A stretch of DNA of 5,123 nt from Clostridiales bacterium (GTDB lineage Bacteria > Bacillota > Clostridia > Peptostreptococcales > BM714), in NCBI GenBank assembly GCA_002869095.1, contig PKTO01000075.1, positions 1 to 5,123 on the forward strand. The letters are read 5' to 3'. A program made the position numbers and the translations under genes. Every line of letters starts with the position of its first letter. The first letter of the stretch is position 1. The notes beneath the pieces were generated by a model that was not told the origin of the DNA, did not search any database, and saw only the letters and a program-made list of their open reading frames with translations. Shown piece after piece: positions 1-5,123 of the stretch.

Positions 1-779
1 AAGTTAAGCTCCTTGTAGGCTAAGAGTCCAATTATCACACCGTAGAAAACTGCTACTACCGCAGCTTCTGTCGGTGTGAAAATCCCGCCATAGATTCCTC
101 CAAGTATTATGAGAGGCATCAGCAAAGCCAATATGCTGCTCTTGAAAGACGAGAAAATTTCCTTAATGCTTGAAGGCGCGTCCCCTCCGTATCCCCGCTT
201 TTTGGAAATTGTGTATTCAACCCCCATGAGCGTAACGCACATAAGAAGTCCAGGAATGATTCCCGCAAGGAACAGTTTGCCGATCGAAGCTCCTGCTATA
301 ACCCCGTAAAGCACCATTGTTATGCTTGGGGGAATCAAAAGCCCTATCGTTCCCGATGCCGCAACAGTCGCAGCGGCGAATTCCTTGCTGTAGCCTTTCT
401 TCTCCATGGGTTCGACCATTACGGCTCCTATTGCAGCGGTTGTGGCAGGCGCGGAACCCGATATGGCACCGAAGAATGTGCACGCAACTGTTGAAACCAA
501 TGCGAGTCCGCCTGTAAGGCGTCCTATCATAGTGCCCGCAAAGTTAACCAAGCGGTTGGATACACCGCCTGCGGCCATTATGTTTCCGGCCAGTATGAAA
601 AACGGTATGGCCATGAGTGTGAATGAATTTACGCCTCCGAATATCTTTTGCACAAGAACCATCAAAGACATGTCTGTATGCAATAAAACCGCTATCATGG
701 AAGACAGGCCCAATGCAATGGAAATAGGAACACTCAATATTATGAGTACGACAAATGCAATAAACAGTGTGACTCCCAT
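1..779 (-). CDS. dctM: TRAP transporter large permease subunit DctM (3'-truncated by window edge)
   Basis: This is the large, ion-coupled transport subunit of a TRAP uptake system, a multi-pass inner-membrane protein that receives solute from DctP. The frame opens at ATG 779 and runs without a stop to base 1, giving 259 codons. Full-length DctM proteins are usually about 425-430 residues, so roughly 60% is present. Recognisable DctM-family motifs, in order, are NSFTLMAIPFFILAGNIM (about 51-68), FFGAISGSAPATTAAIG (102-118), IGLLIPPSITMVLYG (145-159) and FTPTEAA (234-240), each in or beside hydrophobic segments. The start is supported by a purine-rich GGAAGGGGG stretch inside the end of dctQ (797-789) and by a one-base TGATG overlap with the dctQ stop, which indicates translational coupling. 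It is separate from DctQ rather than a DctQM fusion. The family is certain; the substrate is not readable from this part. Confidence 0.96.
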   Translation of the reverse strand, partial: MGVTLFIAFVVLIILSVPISIALGLSSMIAVLLHTDMSLMVLVQKIFGGVNSFTLMAIPFFILAGNIMAAGGVSNRLVNFAGTMIGRLTGGLALVSTVACTFFGAISGSAPATTAAIGAVMVEPMEKKGYSKEFAAATVAASGTIGLLIPPSITMVLYGVIAGASIGKLFLAGIIPGLLMCVTLMGVEYTISKKRGYGGDAPSSIKEIFSSFKSSILALLMPLIILGGIYGGIFTPTEAAVVAVFYGVIIGLLAYKELN

Positions 780-1288
780 CAGTGTAGACCCCCTTCCTCA
801 TTTTCATCTTTAATTACAGCCAGGTTGATCTCGATCAAATTCAAGAACATGATCAAGCTTCCTATTGGGACTGCAAAATATACAAAACCTATTTTAAGAA
901 ACGGCATGGAAGCCGAAACCTGATCGAACTTGAGTACTTGCGATGCAATATTGAATCCGTAGTAAACCAACACACCAAGGAAAAACATGCTCAGCGCGTT
1001 TGCCAATACTATGAAAATCTTTTTCAATTTTGGCGATTTCAAGTTGTCTACAAACATTGCCACATTGATATGGGTTTTTTCTCTGGTTGCAACGCTGGCT
1101 CCAATGAATGTGAGCCAAATGAACATATATCTGGCCAATTCCTCGGACCAGGACAATGATTCCTTAAATACATATCTGAATATTACTTGTGCGAATATCA
1201 GCAGCGTCATAGTTCCGAAAGAGAGAGACACAATAAATTTTGCGAATTTGTCTGCAATTTTATTTATTCTCTTTAATATTGTATACAT
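779..1288 (-). CDS. dctQ: TRAP transporter small permease subunit DctQ
   Basis: This is the small membrane subunit of the TRAP transporter, which pairs with DctM in the membrane. It has 169 residues, normal for the family. Four hydrophobic segments are visible at about 17-37, 52-67, 90-113 and 131-155. The hallmark DctQ region FAQVIFRYVF, followed by SLSWSEELARYMFIWLTFIG, spans about 32-63, with the conserved WSEE/RY residues between segments 1 and 2. The start ATG at 1288 was chosen because GGAGG lies 6 bases upstream. A 20-residue longer frame from ATG 1348 would begin inside a strong hairpin, lacks a fitting ribosome site and adds a sequence unlike the family. The stop shares one base with the dctM start. 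The gene lies 74 bases after dctP in the same operon. Confidence 0.96.
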   Translation of the reverse strand: MYTILKRINKIADKFAKFIVSLSFGTMTLLIFAQVIFRYVFKESLSWSEELARYMFIWLTFIGASVATREKTHINVAMFVDNLKSPKLKKIFIVLANALSMFFLGVLVYYGFNIASQVLKFDQVSASMPFLKIGFVYFAVPIGSLIMFLNLIEINLAVIKDENEEGGLH

Positions 1289-1294
1289 CTGTTT

Positions 1295-1299
1295 CCTCC
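1295..1299 (-). promoter_or_regulatory. Ribosome binding site of dctQ
   Basis: GGAGG lies 6 bases before ATG 1288 (spacer AAACAG). It decides the dctQ start against the upstream in-frame ATG at 1348. Confidence 0.85.
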
Positions 1300-1311
1300 A
1301 ATACTTTATAT

Positions 1312-1351
1312 TGCATATGCGGAGAAGGGTGTTTCCTTCTCCGCCCATGCA
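1312..1351 (-). other. Intercistronic hairpin between dctP and dctQ
   Basis: A perfect 10-bp inverted repeat (GCGGAGAAGG at 1319-1328, CCTTCTCCGC at 1335-1344) encloses a 6-base loop. A 2x2 internal loop then leads to an outer 5-bp stem, TGCAT (1312-1316) with ATGCA (1347-1351). In the transcript it starts 11 bases after the dctP stop and ends 12 bases before the dctQ GGAGG. No U-tract follows on the minus strand (AATATAAAG), so it is not a standard intrinsic terminator. By analogy with other binding-protein transport operons, it may protect the 3' end of dctP mRNA so that the binding protein is made in excess over the membrane subunits. That role is inferred; the hairpin itself is seen directly. 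Confidence 0.75.
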
Positions 1352-1362
1352 TTTGTTTCAGA

Positions 1363-2385
1363 TTATTTCCCTGCGTTTCTAAGCATATCCAAGAAATCTT
1401 TTCCAAACTGCTCTTCATACTTGTCATAAACAACTTTTGTGGCTTCTCTGAACGCGTCTACGTCCGGCACAGTTACATTCATGCCTGTCGCTTTGATTTC
1501 TTCAATTTCAGCCGCTTCAGATTCTCTTGTTGTATTGTAAGACCATTTTGAAACTTCTTCTCCTGCATCGAGGAGTATTTGCTGGTATTCAGCGGGAAGA
1601 CTGTCATAAACAGCTCTGCTCATCATCAGAGGCTCTGCAACGTGAATGTGGTATGTGAGGGAAAGATAATCCTGAACCTCATAGAATTTTTGAGTCAAAA
1701 CGTGTGTAGTCGGGTTTTCTTGTCCGTCGACAGTTCCAAGTTGCAGTGCAGAGTACAATTCTCCGAACGACATCGGTGTTGCGCTTGCTCCCATCATGTT
1801 GAACGTGTCAACAAATACGGTTCCGCTTGGTGTCCTGATTTTGAGGCCTTCGAGGTCTTCAGGCTTCTCGATGGGTCTCTTCGAGTTTGAAATGTGTCTG
1901 AAACCGTTCTCCCACCATCCGACGACTTTCAGGTTCTTTTCATACAAAGCGTCCGAAAGTGCTGCTCCGGCTTCTCCGTTGAGTGCGCTTACAACATGGT
2001 CATAGTCCTCGAAAAGGAAAGGCAGGTTGAGTGCGCCCATCTTGGGCTCGAATCCTGACAAAAGAACGTCCGATGTGAGAACCATGTCTACAGTTCCCAA
2101 CTGTGCTCCCTCAACAAGTTCCTTTTGTTTTCCAAGACCGTCGGCAGGGAAAATTTGCACTTCGACCATTCCGTCTGTTTTTTCTGCAACTATTCCGGCA
2201 AACATTTCAGCAGCCTTTTGGTAAGGATGGTCGGGCGCGCCTGTGTGTCCCAATTTCAATACAATCTTTTCCTGGGGTGTTTCAGCTTCCGCAGCCGGTT
2301 CCGAGTCGGATCCCCCGCAACCCACCAACATGGTTCCCAAGAGTGCAAAGACCAGCATTAAAACTAACAGCTTTTTGATTTTCAT
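1363..2385 (-). CDS. dctP: TRAP transporter solute-binding lipoprotein DctP
   Basis: This is the extracytoplasmic solute receptor of the TRAP system, which delivers substrate to DctQM. It has 340 residues. The N-terminus is a lipoprotein signal: MKIKK, a hydrophobic core, then lipobox MLVGC with the lipidated Cys at 23, followed by a Gly/Ser/acidic linker to about residue 37. The mature part is a DctP-family domain (about 41-335). Visible family marks are LKLGHTGAPDHPYQKAAE (43-60), the ENGFRHISNSKRPI stretch (159-172), LKIRTP with Arg184 at the position that anchors the ligand carboxylate in characterised TRAP receptors, and GTVDGQENP (217-225). The carboxylate-anchoring Arg implies an organic or sugar acid, but DctP/SiaP/YiaO-type substrates cannot be told apart by eye. 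The start ATG 2385 has GAGGAGG 5 bases upstream (2397-2391). It is the first gene after the sigma-54 promoter. Confidence 0.97.
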   Translation of the reverse strand: MKIKKLLVLMLVFALLGTMLVGCGGSDSEPAAEAETPQEKIVLKLGHTGAPDHPYQKAAEMFAGIVAEKTDGMVEVQIFPADGLGKQKELVEGAQLGTVDMVLTSDVLLSGFEPKMGALNLPFLFEDYDHVVSALNGEAGAALSDALYEKNLKVVGWWENGFRHISNSKRPIEKPEDLEGLKIRTPSGTVFVDTFNMMGASATPMSFGELYSALQLGTVDGQENPTTHVLTQKFYEVQDYLSLTYHIHVAEPLMMSRAVYDSLPAEYQQILLDAGEEVSKWSYNTTRESEAAEIEEIKATGMNVTVPDVDAFREATKVVYDKYEEQFGKDFLDMLRNAGK

Positions 2386-2449
2386 AAGTTCCTCCTCTAG
2401 TTTGTTTGTAATCGTACTGCATAATTCTTAGCGCTTGCCTCTATATACA

Positions 2450-2465
2450 AGCAATTGCCGTGCCA
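2450..2465 (-). promoter_or_regulatory. Sigma-54 (-24/-12) promoter of the dctPQM operon
   Basis: On the minus strand the site reads TGGCACG-GCAA-TTGCT. This matches the sigma-54 consensus TGGCACG-N4-TTGCW at every defined position, with the invariant GG (2464-2463) and GC (2452-2451) correctly spaced. It predicts transcription starting near 2439 and a leader of about 54 bases before dctP. The gene just upstream encodes a sigma-54-dependent activator, which independently supports the call. The match and spacing are seen directly; activity is inferred. Confidence 0.93.
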
Positions 2466-2467
2466 AA

Positions 2468-2496
2468 ATAAAACCATTGATTTTCAATGGTTTTAT
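2468..2496 (-). terminator. Hairpin terminator after the regulator gene (possible operator)
   Basis: A perfect 13-bp inverted repeat has arms ATAAAACCATTGA (2468-2480) and TCAATGGTTTTAT (2484-2496) and a 3-base loop. Read on the minus strand, an 8-bp core stem is followed by TTTATTTT, as in an intrinsic terminator. It sits 31 bases after the regulator stop. The stem is AT-rich, so termination may be partial. The A/T flanks are symmetrical, so it could work in both directions. The last T of the T-tract is the first base of the -24 element, so the hairpin would insulate the sigma-54 promoter from read-through. A protein-binding role as a palindromic operator is the alternative. Confidence 0.62.
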
Positions 2497-2500
2497 AAAA

Positions 2501-2512
2501 TGGAACGTTTCA
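2501..2512. promoter_or_regulatory. Candidate upstream activator site 1
   Basis: TGGAACGTTTCA is a 12-bp palindrome with one mismatched pair, centred about 67 bases upstream of the predicted dctP transcription start. Sigma-54 activators bind dyad sites upstream of -24/-12 promoters, and this is the best non-hairpin dyad in the gap. It shares the AACGTTT core with a second copy at 2535-2546. Assignment to the neighbouring activator is inferred. Confidence 0.42.
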
Positions 2513-2527
2513 TTCAGTTTTTATCCC

Positions 2528-4438
2528 CTATTTTTGAAACGTTTTGAGTGTTCTCCAAAGCGTCGTCCGTCCTATTCCCAAAATTTCAGCCACCTTGTTC
2601 TTTCTGTCAGAAAAAACATCCAGCAAATCCTTTATAAGCTCCTCATTGTAATTCTGAGTCTTTTTTTCCGGCTCGAAATTCAATCCGTGCTTTCTGAACA
2701 AATCCATTACTATAAGCCGTTCGCCTATCGACTTGATGAGAATCTCCCTGTATGAGCTCAGGTCGTGCCTGTTTATCCTCGAAAGGAACAGCGAAAACCT
2801 TTCGCTTACATTTTCAAGCTCCCGTATGTTCCCCGGCCATGAATAAAACCTCATGATGTCATACGCCTCATCCGGAATCTCCGTTTTATATGTTTCAAGC
2901 GACCGGTTCTTCGATACGAAGTGCTTGAATATCTCAATCACATCGTTCCCCCTCTTCCTGAGCGGAGGAATCTTCAGTTCCAGCACATTGAGACGGTAGT
3001 AAAGGTCCATCCTGAATTCATCGGGAACCTTTGATAGCAAATCCTTGTTTGTCGCCGCGATTATTCTGACATTTACAGGAATGACACGGTCTCCGCCAAC
3101 CCTTATAACCTCTTTTTCCTGTATTACCCTGAGCAGCCTCGATTGAAGGCTAAGCGGCAATTCACCGATTTCATCAAGAAAAATGGTTCCATTGTGTGCA
3201 ATCTCGAAGAATCCGGCTTTTCCTCCGACCTTTGAGCCTGTGAAAGCTCCCTCGTCATATCCGAAGAGCTCGCTCTCAAGCAAATTGGCGGGAATTGCAG
3301 CACAGTTGACCGCCACAAACGGCCCTCTGTAGACCCCGCTGTAATTGTGCATGCTCTGTGCGAATATTTCCTTTCCGGTTCCCGTTTCACCCGTTATAAG
3401 TATGTTTGAATTTGTTCTTGCATAAAGCTTGGCTTCTTCGACAAGCTCCCTCACTATTTCGGAGTTTCCTATAATATTGTCATAGCGGTTTTTCGCGTTG
3501 AAACCCTTCTTGTTGTTTTTAATCCTTATCTTTTGCTCGGTCTTTTGTATTTCCGAAACCTTGCTAACCATTATCAGTGATCCTATTATTCTGTTCCCCA
3601 CTTCCAAGGGAATCCTGTTCACAACCACATCCTTGTCCCTGACCCTGTTGATTACGCTCATTTGGGGTTCTCCGGTTTCCAAAACACTCATGACTTCGCA
3701 TTCCGGCAGGATTTCGGAAAGTATCTCTCCCTGGGTTTTGTTAAAATCGATGTCGAACAATTCCTCGACGGCAGCGTTGAAGAACACTATATTGGATTCG
3801 TTGTCGGTAACTATCACGCCATTCGGGCTGAATTTAAGAACCGACTGAAAAATTTTCGAGCGTTCCTTTTCATCGCGTATGGCCTTGGACATGCTTTTCG
3901 CGTCGTTTATGGTCTCAATAATCGAGTCTATCCCCGGATAGATGAAAATGCACGGTATGCCAAGACTGCCCGCCACTTCGTTTGCCAGGCTGGCTCCTAT
4001 GACAACATCCACACCCGATTTTTCCACCGACTCGCATAAGTCTTCTTTGCCCTCATAGCGGATCACCGAAATCTTTATTCCGAGGGATTCCTCCAATTCG
4101 GAATAATCCTGCTTCATGTTGTCCTGATAACTGACTATGCCTATGGATCCTCCTATTTCCTTTGCCTTAATTATTGCCTGAAAATAATCATAAAATGTAA
4201 GCTTTATGTTCACGACATTCGCGCTCGTATACTTCTCGACAAACCTTGCGTTGGCTCCCCCGGCAACAAAAACATCGACGCCTTTTTTCATCTCATGGTT
4301 GACGCGGTCGATGAGGTTCTCCATAAGGCCTTCAATAAAGACAACTTCGACTTCCGGGTCGTCCATTATACCTGCCGCCTCGTGGGCCAGAGCATCAAGT
4401 TTTCTGTAGGTCAAAAATCCTATCTTGTGAGTTTTCAT
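2528..4438 (-). CDS. Sigma-54-dependent activator with PrpR_N and PAS sensor domains
   Basis: This is a bacterial enhancer-binding protein that uses ATP hydrolysis to open sigma-54 polymerase complexes. It has 636 residues and four parts. A PrpR_N-type ligand sensor (about 3-180) carries the FVAGGANARFVEKY and LTFYDYFQAIIKAKEIGG stretches. A PAS domain (about 195-292) contains FSPNGVIVTDNESNIVFFNAA. The AAA+ domain (about 320-555) has Walker A GETGTGKE (350-357), the sigma-54 loop GAFTGS (397-402), Walker B GTIFLDE (417-423), sensor I AATN (461-464), the RMDLYYRL arginine region (476-483) and WPGNIRELEN (534-543). A Fis-type HTH ends the protein (KVAEILGIGRTTLWRTLK, about 615-632). No membrane segment is present, so it senses a cytoplasmic signal. 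ATG 4438 was chosen for its AGAGGA ribosome site and because MKTHKIGFLTY begins the sensor fold; the 23-residue longer frame from 4507 runs through promoter-like DNA. The likely target is the dctPQM promoter downstream. It is related to PrpR by domain order, but not shown to control propionate use. Confidence 0.95.
   Translation of the reverse strand: MKTHKIGFLTYRKLDALAHEAAGIMDDPEVEVVFIEGLMENLIDRVNHEMKKGVDVFVAGGANARFVEKYTSANVVNIKLTFYDYFQAIIKAKEIGGSIGIVSYQDNMKQDYSELEESLGIKISVIRYEGKEDLCESVEKSGVDVVIGASLANEVAGSLGIPCIFIYPGIDSIIETINDAKSMSKAIRDEKERSKIFQSVLKFSPNGVIVTDNESNIVFFNAAVEELFDIDFNKTQGEILSEILPECEVMSVLETGEPQMSVINRVRDKDVVVNRIPLEVGNRIIGSLIMVSKVSEIQKTEQKIRIKNNKKGFNAKNRYDNIIGNSEIVRELVEEAKLYARTNSNILITGETGTGKEIFAQSMHNYSGVYRGPFVAVNCAAIPANLLESELFGYDEGAFTGSKVGGKAGFFEIAHNGTIFLDEIGELPLSLQSRLLRVIQEKEVIRVGGDRVIPVNVRIIAATNKDLLSKVPDEFRMDLYYRLNVLELKIPPLRKRGNDVIEIFKHFVSKNRSLETYKTEIPDEAYDIMRFYSWPGNIRELENVSERFSLFLSRINRHDLSSYREILIKSIGERLIVMDLFRKHGLNFEPEKKTQNYNEELIKDLLDVFSDRKNKVAEILGIGRTTLWRTLKTFQK
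2535..2546. promoter_or_regulatory. Candidate upstream activator site 2 (inside the regulator's last codons)
   Basis: TGAAACGTTTTG contains the perfect 8-bp palindrome AAACGTTT and resembles the 2501-2512 site (shared AACGTTT). The two centres lie 34 bp apart, about three helical turns, and this one is about 101 bases upstream of the predicted start. It overlaps the codons for the final T-F-Q residues of the regulator, so coding constraint may explain part of it. Confidence 0.3.
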
Positions 4439-4440
4439 GA

Positions 4441-4446
4441 TTCCTC
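4441..4446 (-). promoter_or_regulatory. Ribosome binding site of the regulator gene
   Basis: GAGGAA (within AAAAGAGGAATC) lies just before ATG 4438, with about 4 bases between the GAGG core and the start. It supports this ATG over the in-frame ATGs at 4468 and 4507, neither of which has a comparable site. Confidence 0.7.
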
Positions 4447-4482
4447 TTTTCGGTCGCCATGATGGCATCGAGATAAAAGCGT

Positions 4483-4534
4483 TTGCAATAATATATTTAA
4501 TAATCATAGTATCAAAATGTCAGAATTATTGCAA
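4483..4534. repeat. Inverted repeat TTGCAATAAT flanking the regulator's promoter region
   Basis: Two perfect 10-bp arms, TTGCAATAAT (4483-4492) and ATTATTGCAA (4525-4534), face each other with centres 42 bp apart, close to four helical turns. The promoter candidates of the regulator gene lie between or on the arms. This layout suits a dimeric or looping repressor or autoregulation, but the binding protein is unknown. The AT-rich setting raises the chance of coincidence. Confidence 0.5.
4488..4515 (-). promoter_or_regulatory. Candidate sigma-70-type promoter of the regulator gene
   Basis: TTGATA (4515-4510) and TATTAT (4493-4488), 16 bases apart, each match the housekeeping consensus at 5 of 6 positions. 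They would start transcription about 40 bases before ATG 4438. An alternative overlapping pair is TTGCAA (4534-4529) and TACTAT (4511-4506), 17 bases apart and each 4 of 6. Because a terminator precedes this gap, the regulator needs its own promoter here, but the AT-rich DNA makes the exact choice uncertain. Confidence 0.45.
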
Positions 4535-4551
4535 TCCGATCTTCTTGTTTC

Positions 4552-4565
4552 CAATTTGCAAATTG
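4552..4565. repeat. Perfect 14-bp palindrome CAATTTGCAAATTG
   Basis: This perfect self-complementary sequence is centred on TTTGCAAA, 4 bases past the end of the preceding terminator's T-tract and upstream of the regulator promoter candidates. It shares the TTGCAA core with both arms of the 4483-4534 inverted repeat, giving three TTGCAA sites in 83 bases. It is a plausible operator; the protein that binds it is unknown. Confidence 0.45.
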
Positions 4566-4568
4566 AAC

Positions 4569-4603
4569 AAAAAAGGAACACTTGGCTTTCTGCCCGATGT
4601 CCC
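4569..4603 (-). terminator. Intrinsic terminator of the upstream hypothetical gene
   Basis: Read on the minus strand, a 29-base hairpin (4603-4575) begins 8 bases after the TAA stop and is followed directly by six T's (4574-4569). The outer stem GGGACAT/GTGTTCC pairs over 7 positions including two G-U pairs. A 2x2 internal loop leads to an inner GGC/GCC stem and an AGAAA loop. It separates the hypothetical gene's transcript from the regulator. Confidence 0.8.
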
Positions 4604-4611
4604 ATTTTCTT

Positions 4612-5123
4612 TTACTTTATCATTTCTATCCTTTTTTCTATATCTTCCGCTCCCAACCCGTAGTCTTCCGATGAAAGCCTTATGCTGTATATATGGCCGT
4701 CCTTTTCATATGTCATTATGATAGCCTGGGCCTCAATTTTTCTTTCCTCTAGTCTGTCCAAAATGGCCTCGATGTCTTCAGCATGGTCTTTCTCGCCTGC
4801 AAGATAAAAATTGATCTGCTCGTAGTTCGGGCTTCCTATATAAGGAGCTTTGCCGCTCCCGGTTATGTTTTCTATCTCGCTTTGTATTGGAATGAACTTG
4901 AATATGCTTCTTATCATCTCATTGTATTCATTCTGGCTTTTGGTTTCACGGTAGTTGTCCGAAATTCTATTGGTGTTCCAGCTCCTGTAAATGCCGAAAA
5001 CCGTATCGTCCTCAATGCATGTTGCTCCGCAGTAGAACTTCCCATATATCGGATCAACCCTTGTCAAGCCCATAGAGAAAGTCTTGTAGGGATACTTGGC
5101 CTCAATATAGTCGGACAATTCAT
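4612..5123 (-). CDS. Hypothetical protein, C-terminal part (5' end outside window)
   Basis: I do not recognise this protein. The frame is open from the window edge to TAA 4614-4612, about 169 visible residues. Its first possible in-window start is only a TTG at 5118, preceded in frame by GAA with no stop, so the true start probably lies outside. There is no signal peptide or membrane segment in the visible part. The first half is rich in aromatic residues, with a CGATC cysteine pair in the stretch GKFYCGATCIEDD. The last 70 residues look like beta-alpha-beta-beta-alpha (QINFYLA, an acidic helix EDIEAILDRLEERKIEA, AIIMTYEKDG, HIYSIRLSS, a final helix), which could be a small ferredoxin-like fold; this is inferred from the residue pattern only. 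A terminator follows it, so it is probably not part of the TRAP operon. Confidence 0.72.
   Translation of the reverse strand, partial: ELSDYIEAKYPYKTFSMGLTRVDPIYGKFYCGATCIEDDTVFGIYRSWNTNRISDNYRETKSQNEYNEMIRSIFKFIPIQSEIENITGSGKAPYIGSPNYEQINFYLAGEKDHAEDIEAILDRLEERKIEAQAIIMTYEKDGHIYSIRLSSEDYGLGAEDIEKRIEMIK

Noticed and set aside
464..482. TGGCACC on the plus strand inside dctM, as a possible sigma-54 -24 box
   Set aside because: No TTGC element occurs at the required spacing and it faces antisense inside a gene.
406..813. Plus-strand open frame of 135 codons opposite dctM
   Set aside because: It is antisense to a clear DctM coding frame, has no family resemblance and no convincing ribosome site; it is a shadow.
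1289..1348. A 20-residue N-terminal extension of DctQ from ATG 1348
   Set aside because: The ATG falls in the strong intercistronic hairpin, while ATG 1288 has an ideal GGAGG and gives the normal family start.
2433..2452. GCTTG/CAAGC inverted repeat near the dctP transcription start
   Set aside because: It has only 5-bp arms, and one arm overlaps the -12 promoter element upstream of the predicted start, so it would not form in the mRNA.
3662..4039. Plus-strand open frame of 125 codons opposite the regulator
   Set aside because: It lies fully inside the regulator's sensor and PAS coding region and resembles nothing; it is a shadow of the true frame.
4439..4507. A 23-residue extension of the regulator from ATG 4507
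   Set aside because: The extension would be encoded by promoter-like AT-rich DNA with palindromes, and lacks a ribosome site; ATG 4438 has one and begins the sensor domain.
5118..5118. TTG at 5118 as the true start of the hypothetical gene
   Set aside because: The frame stays open to the window edge and no ribosome site can be judged in 5 bases; treating the gene as 5'-partial is safer.

Overview
The window holds a TRAP (tripartite ATP-independent periplasmic) solute-uptake operon with a dedicated sigma-54 activator. All genes lie on the minus strand, so transcription runs from high to low coordinates. A lipobox on the solute-binding protein, strong GAGGAGG/GGAGG ribosome sites, moderately AT-rich DNA and a PrpR_N-type sigma-54 activator next to a transporter together suggest an anaerobic Gram-positive of the Clostridia type. 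This is inferred from style only; nothing in the window fixes the genus.

Layout in transcription order: (1) 5123-4612, the 3' part of an unrecognised gene, closed by a good intrinsic terminator (4603-4569). (2) 4568-4439, a short regulatory gap with sigma-70-type promoter candidates and several TTGCAA-centred palindromes. (3) 4438-2528, a 636-residue activator with PrpR_N sensor, PAS, AAA+ sigma-54-interaction and Fis-type HTH domains. (4) 2527-2386, a compact control region holding a 13-bp-arm hairpin (likely terminator of the regulator gene), candidate activator sites, and a textbook -24/-12 promoter. (5) 2385-1363, dctP, the lipoprotein solute-binding subunit. (6) 1362-1289, an intercistronic hairpin. 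(7) 1288-779, dctQ, the small membrane subunit. (8) 779-1, dctM, the large membrane subunit, overlapping dctQ by one base and cut by the window edge after 259 codons. The longest gap between genes is 173 bases.

Inferred working model: the activator binds an intracellular small molecule through its PrpR_N domain, binds sites just upstream of the dctP promoter, and opens the sigma-54 polymerase complex there. DctP then captures an organic or sugar acid outside the cell, and DctQ/DctM import it using an ion gradient. The substrate cannot be named because no catabolic gene is visible. No mobile element, CRISPR array, tRNA or rRNA was seen.
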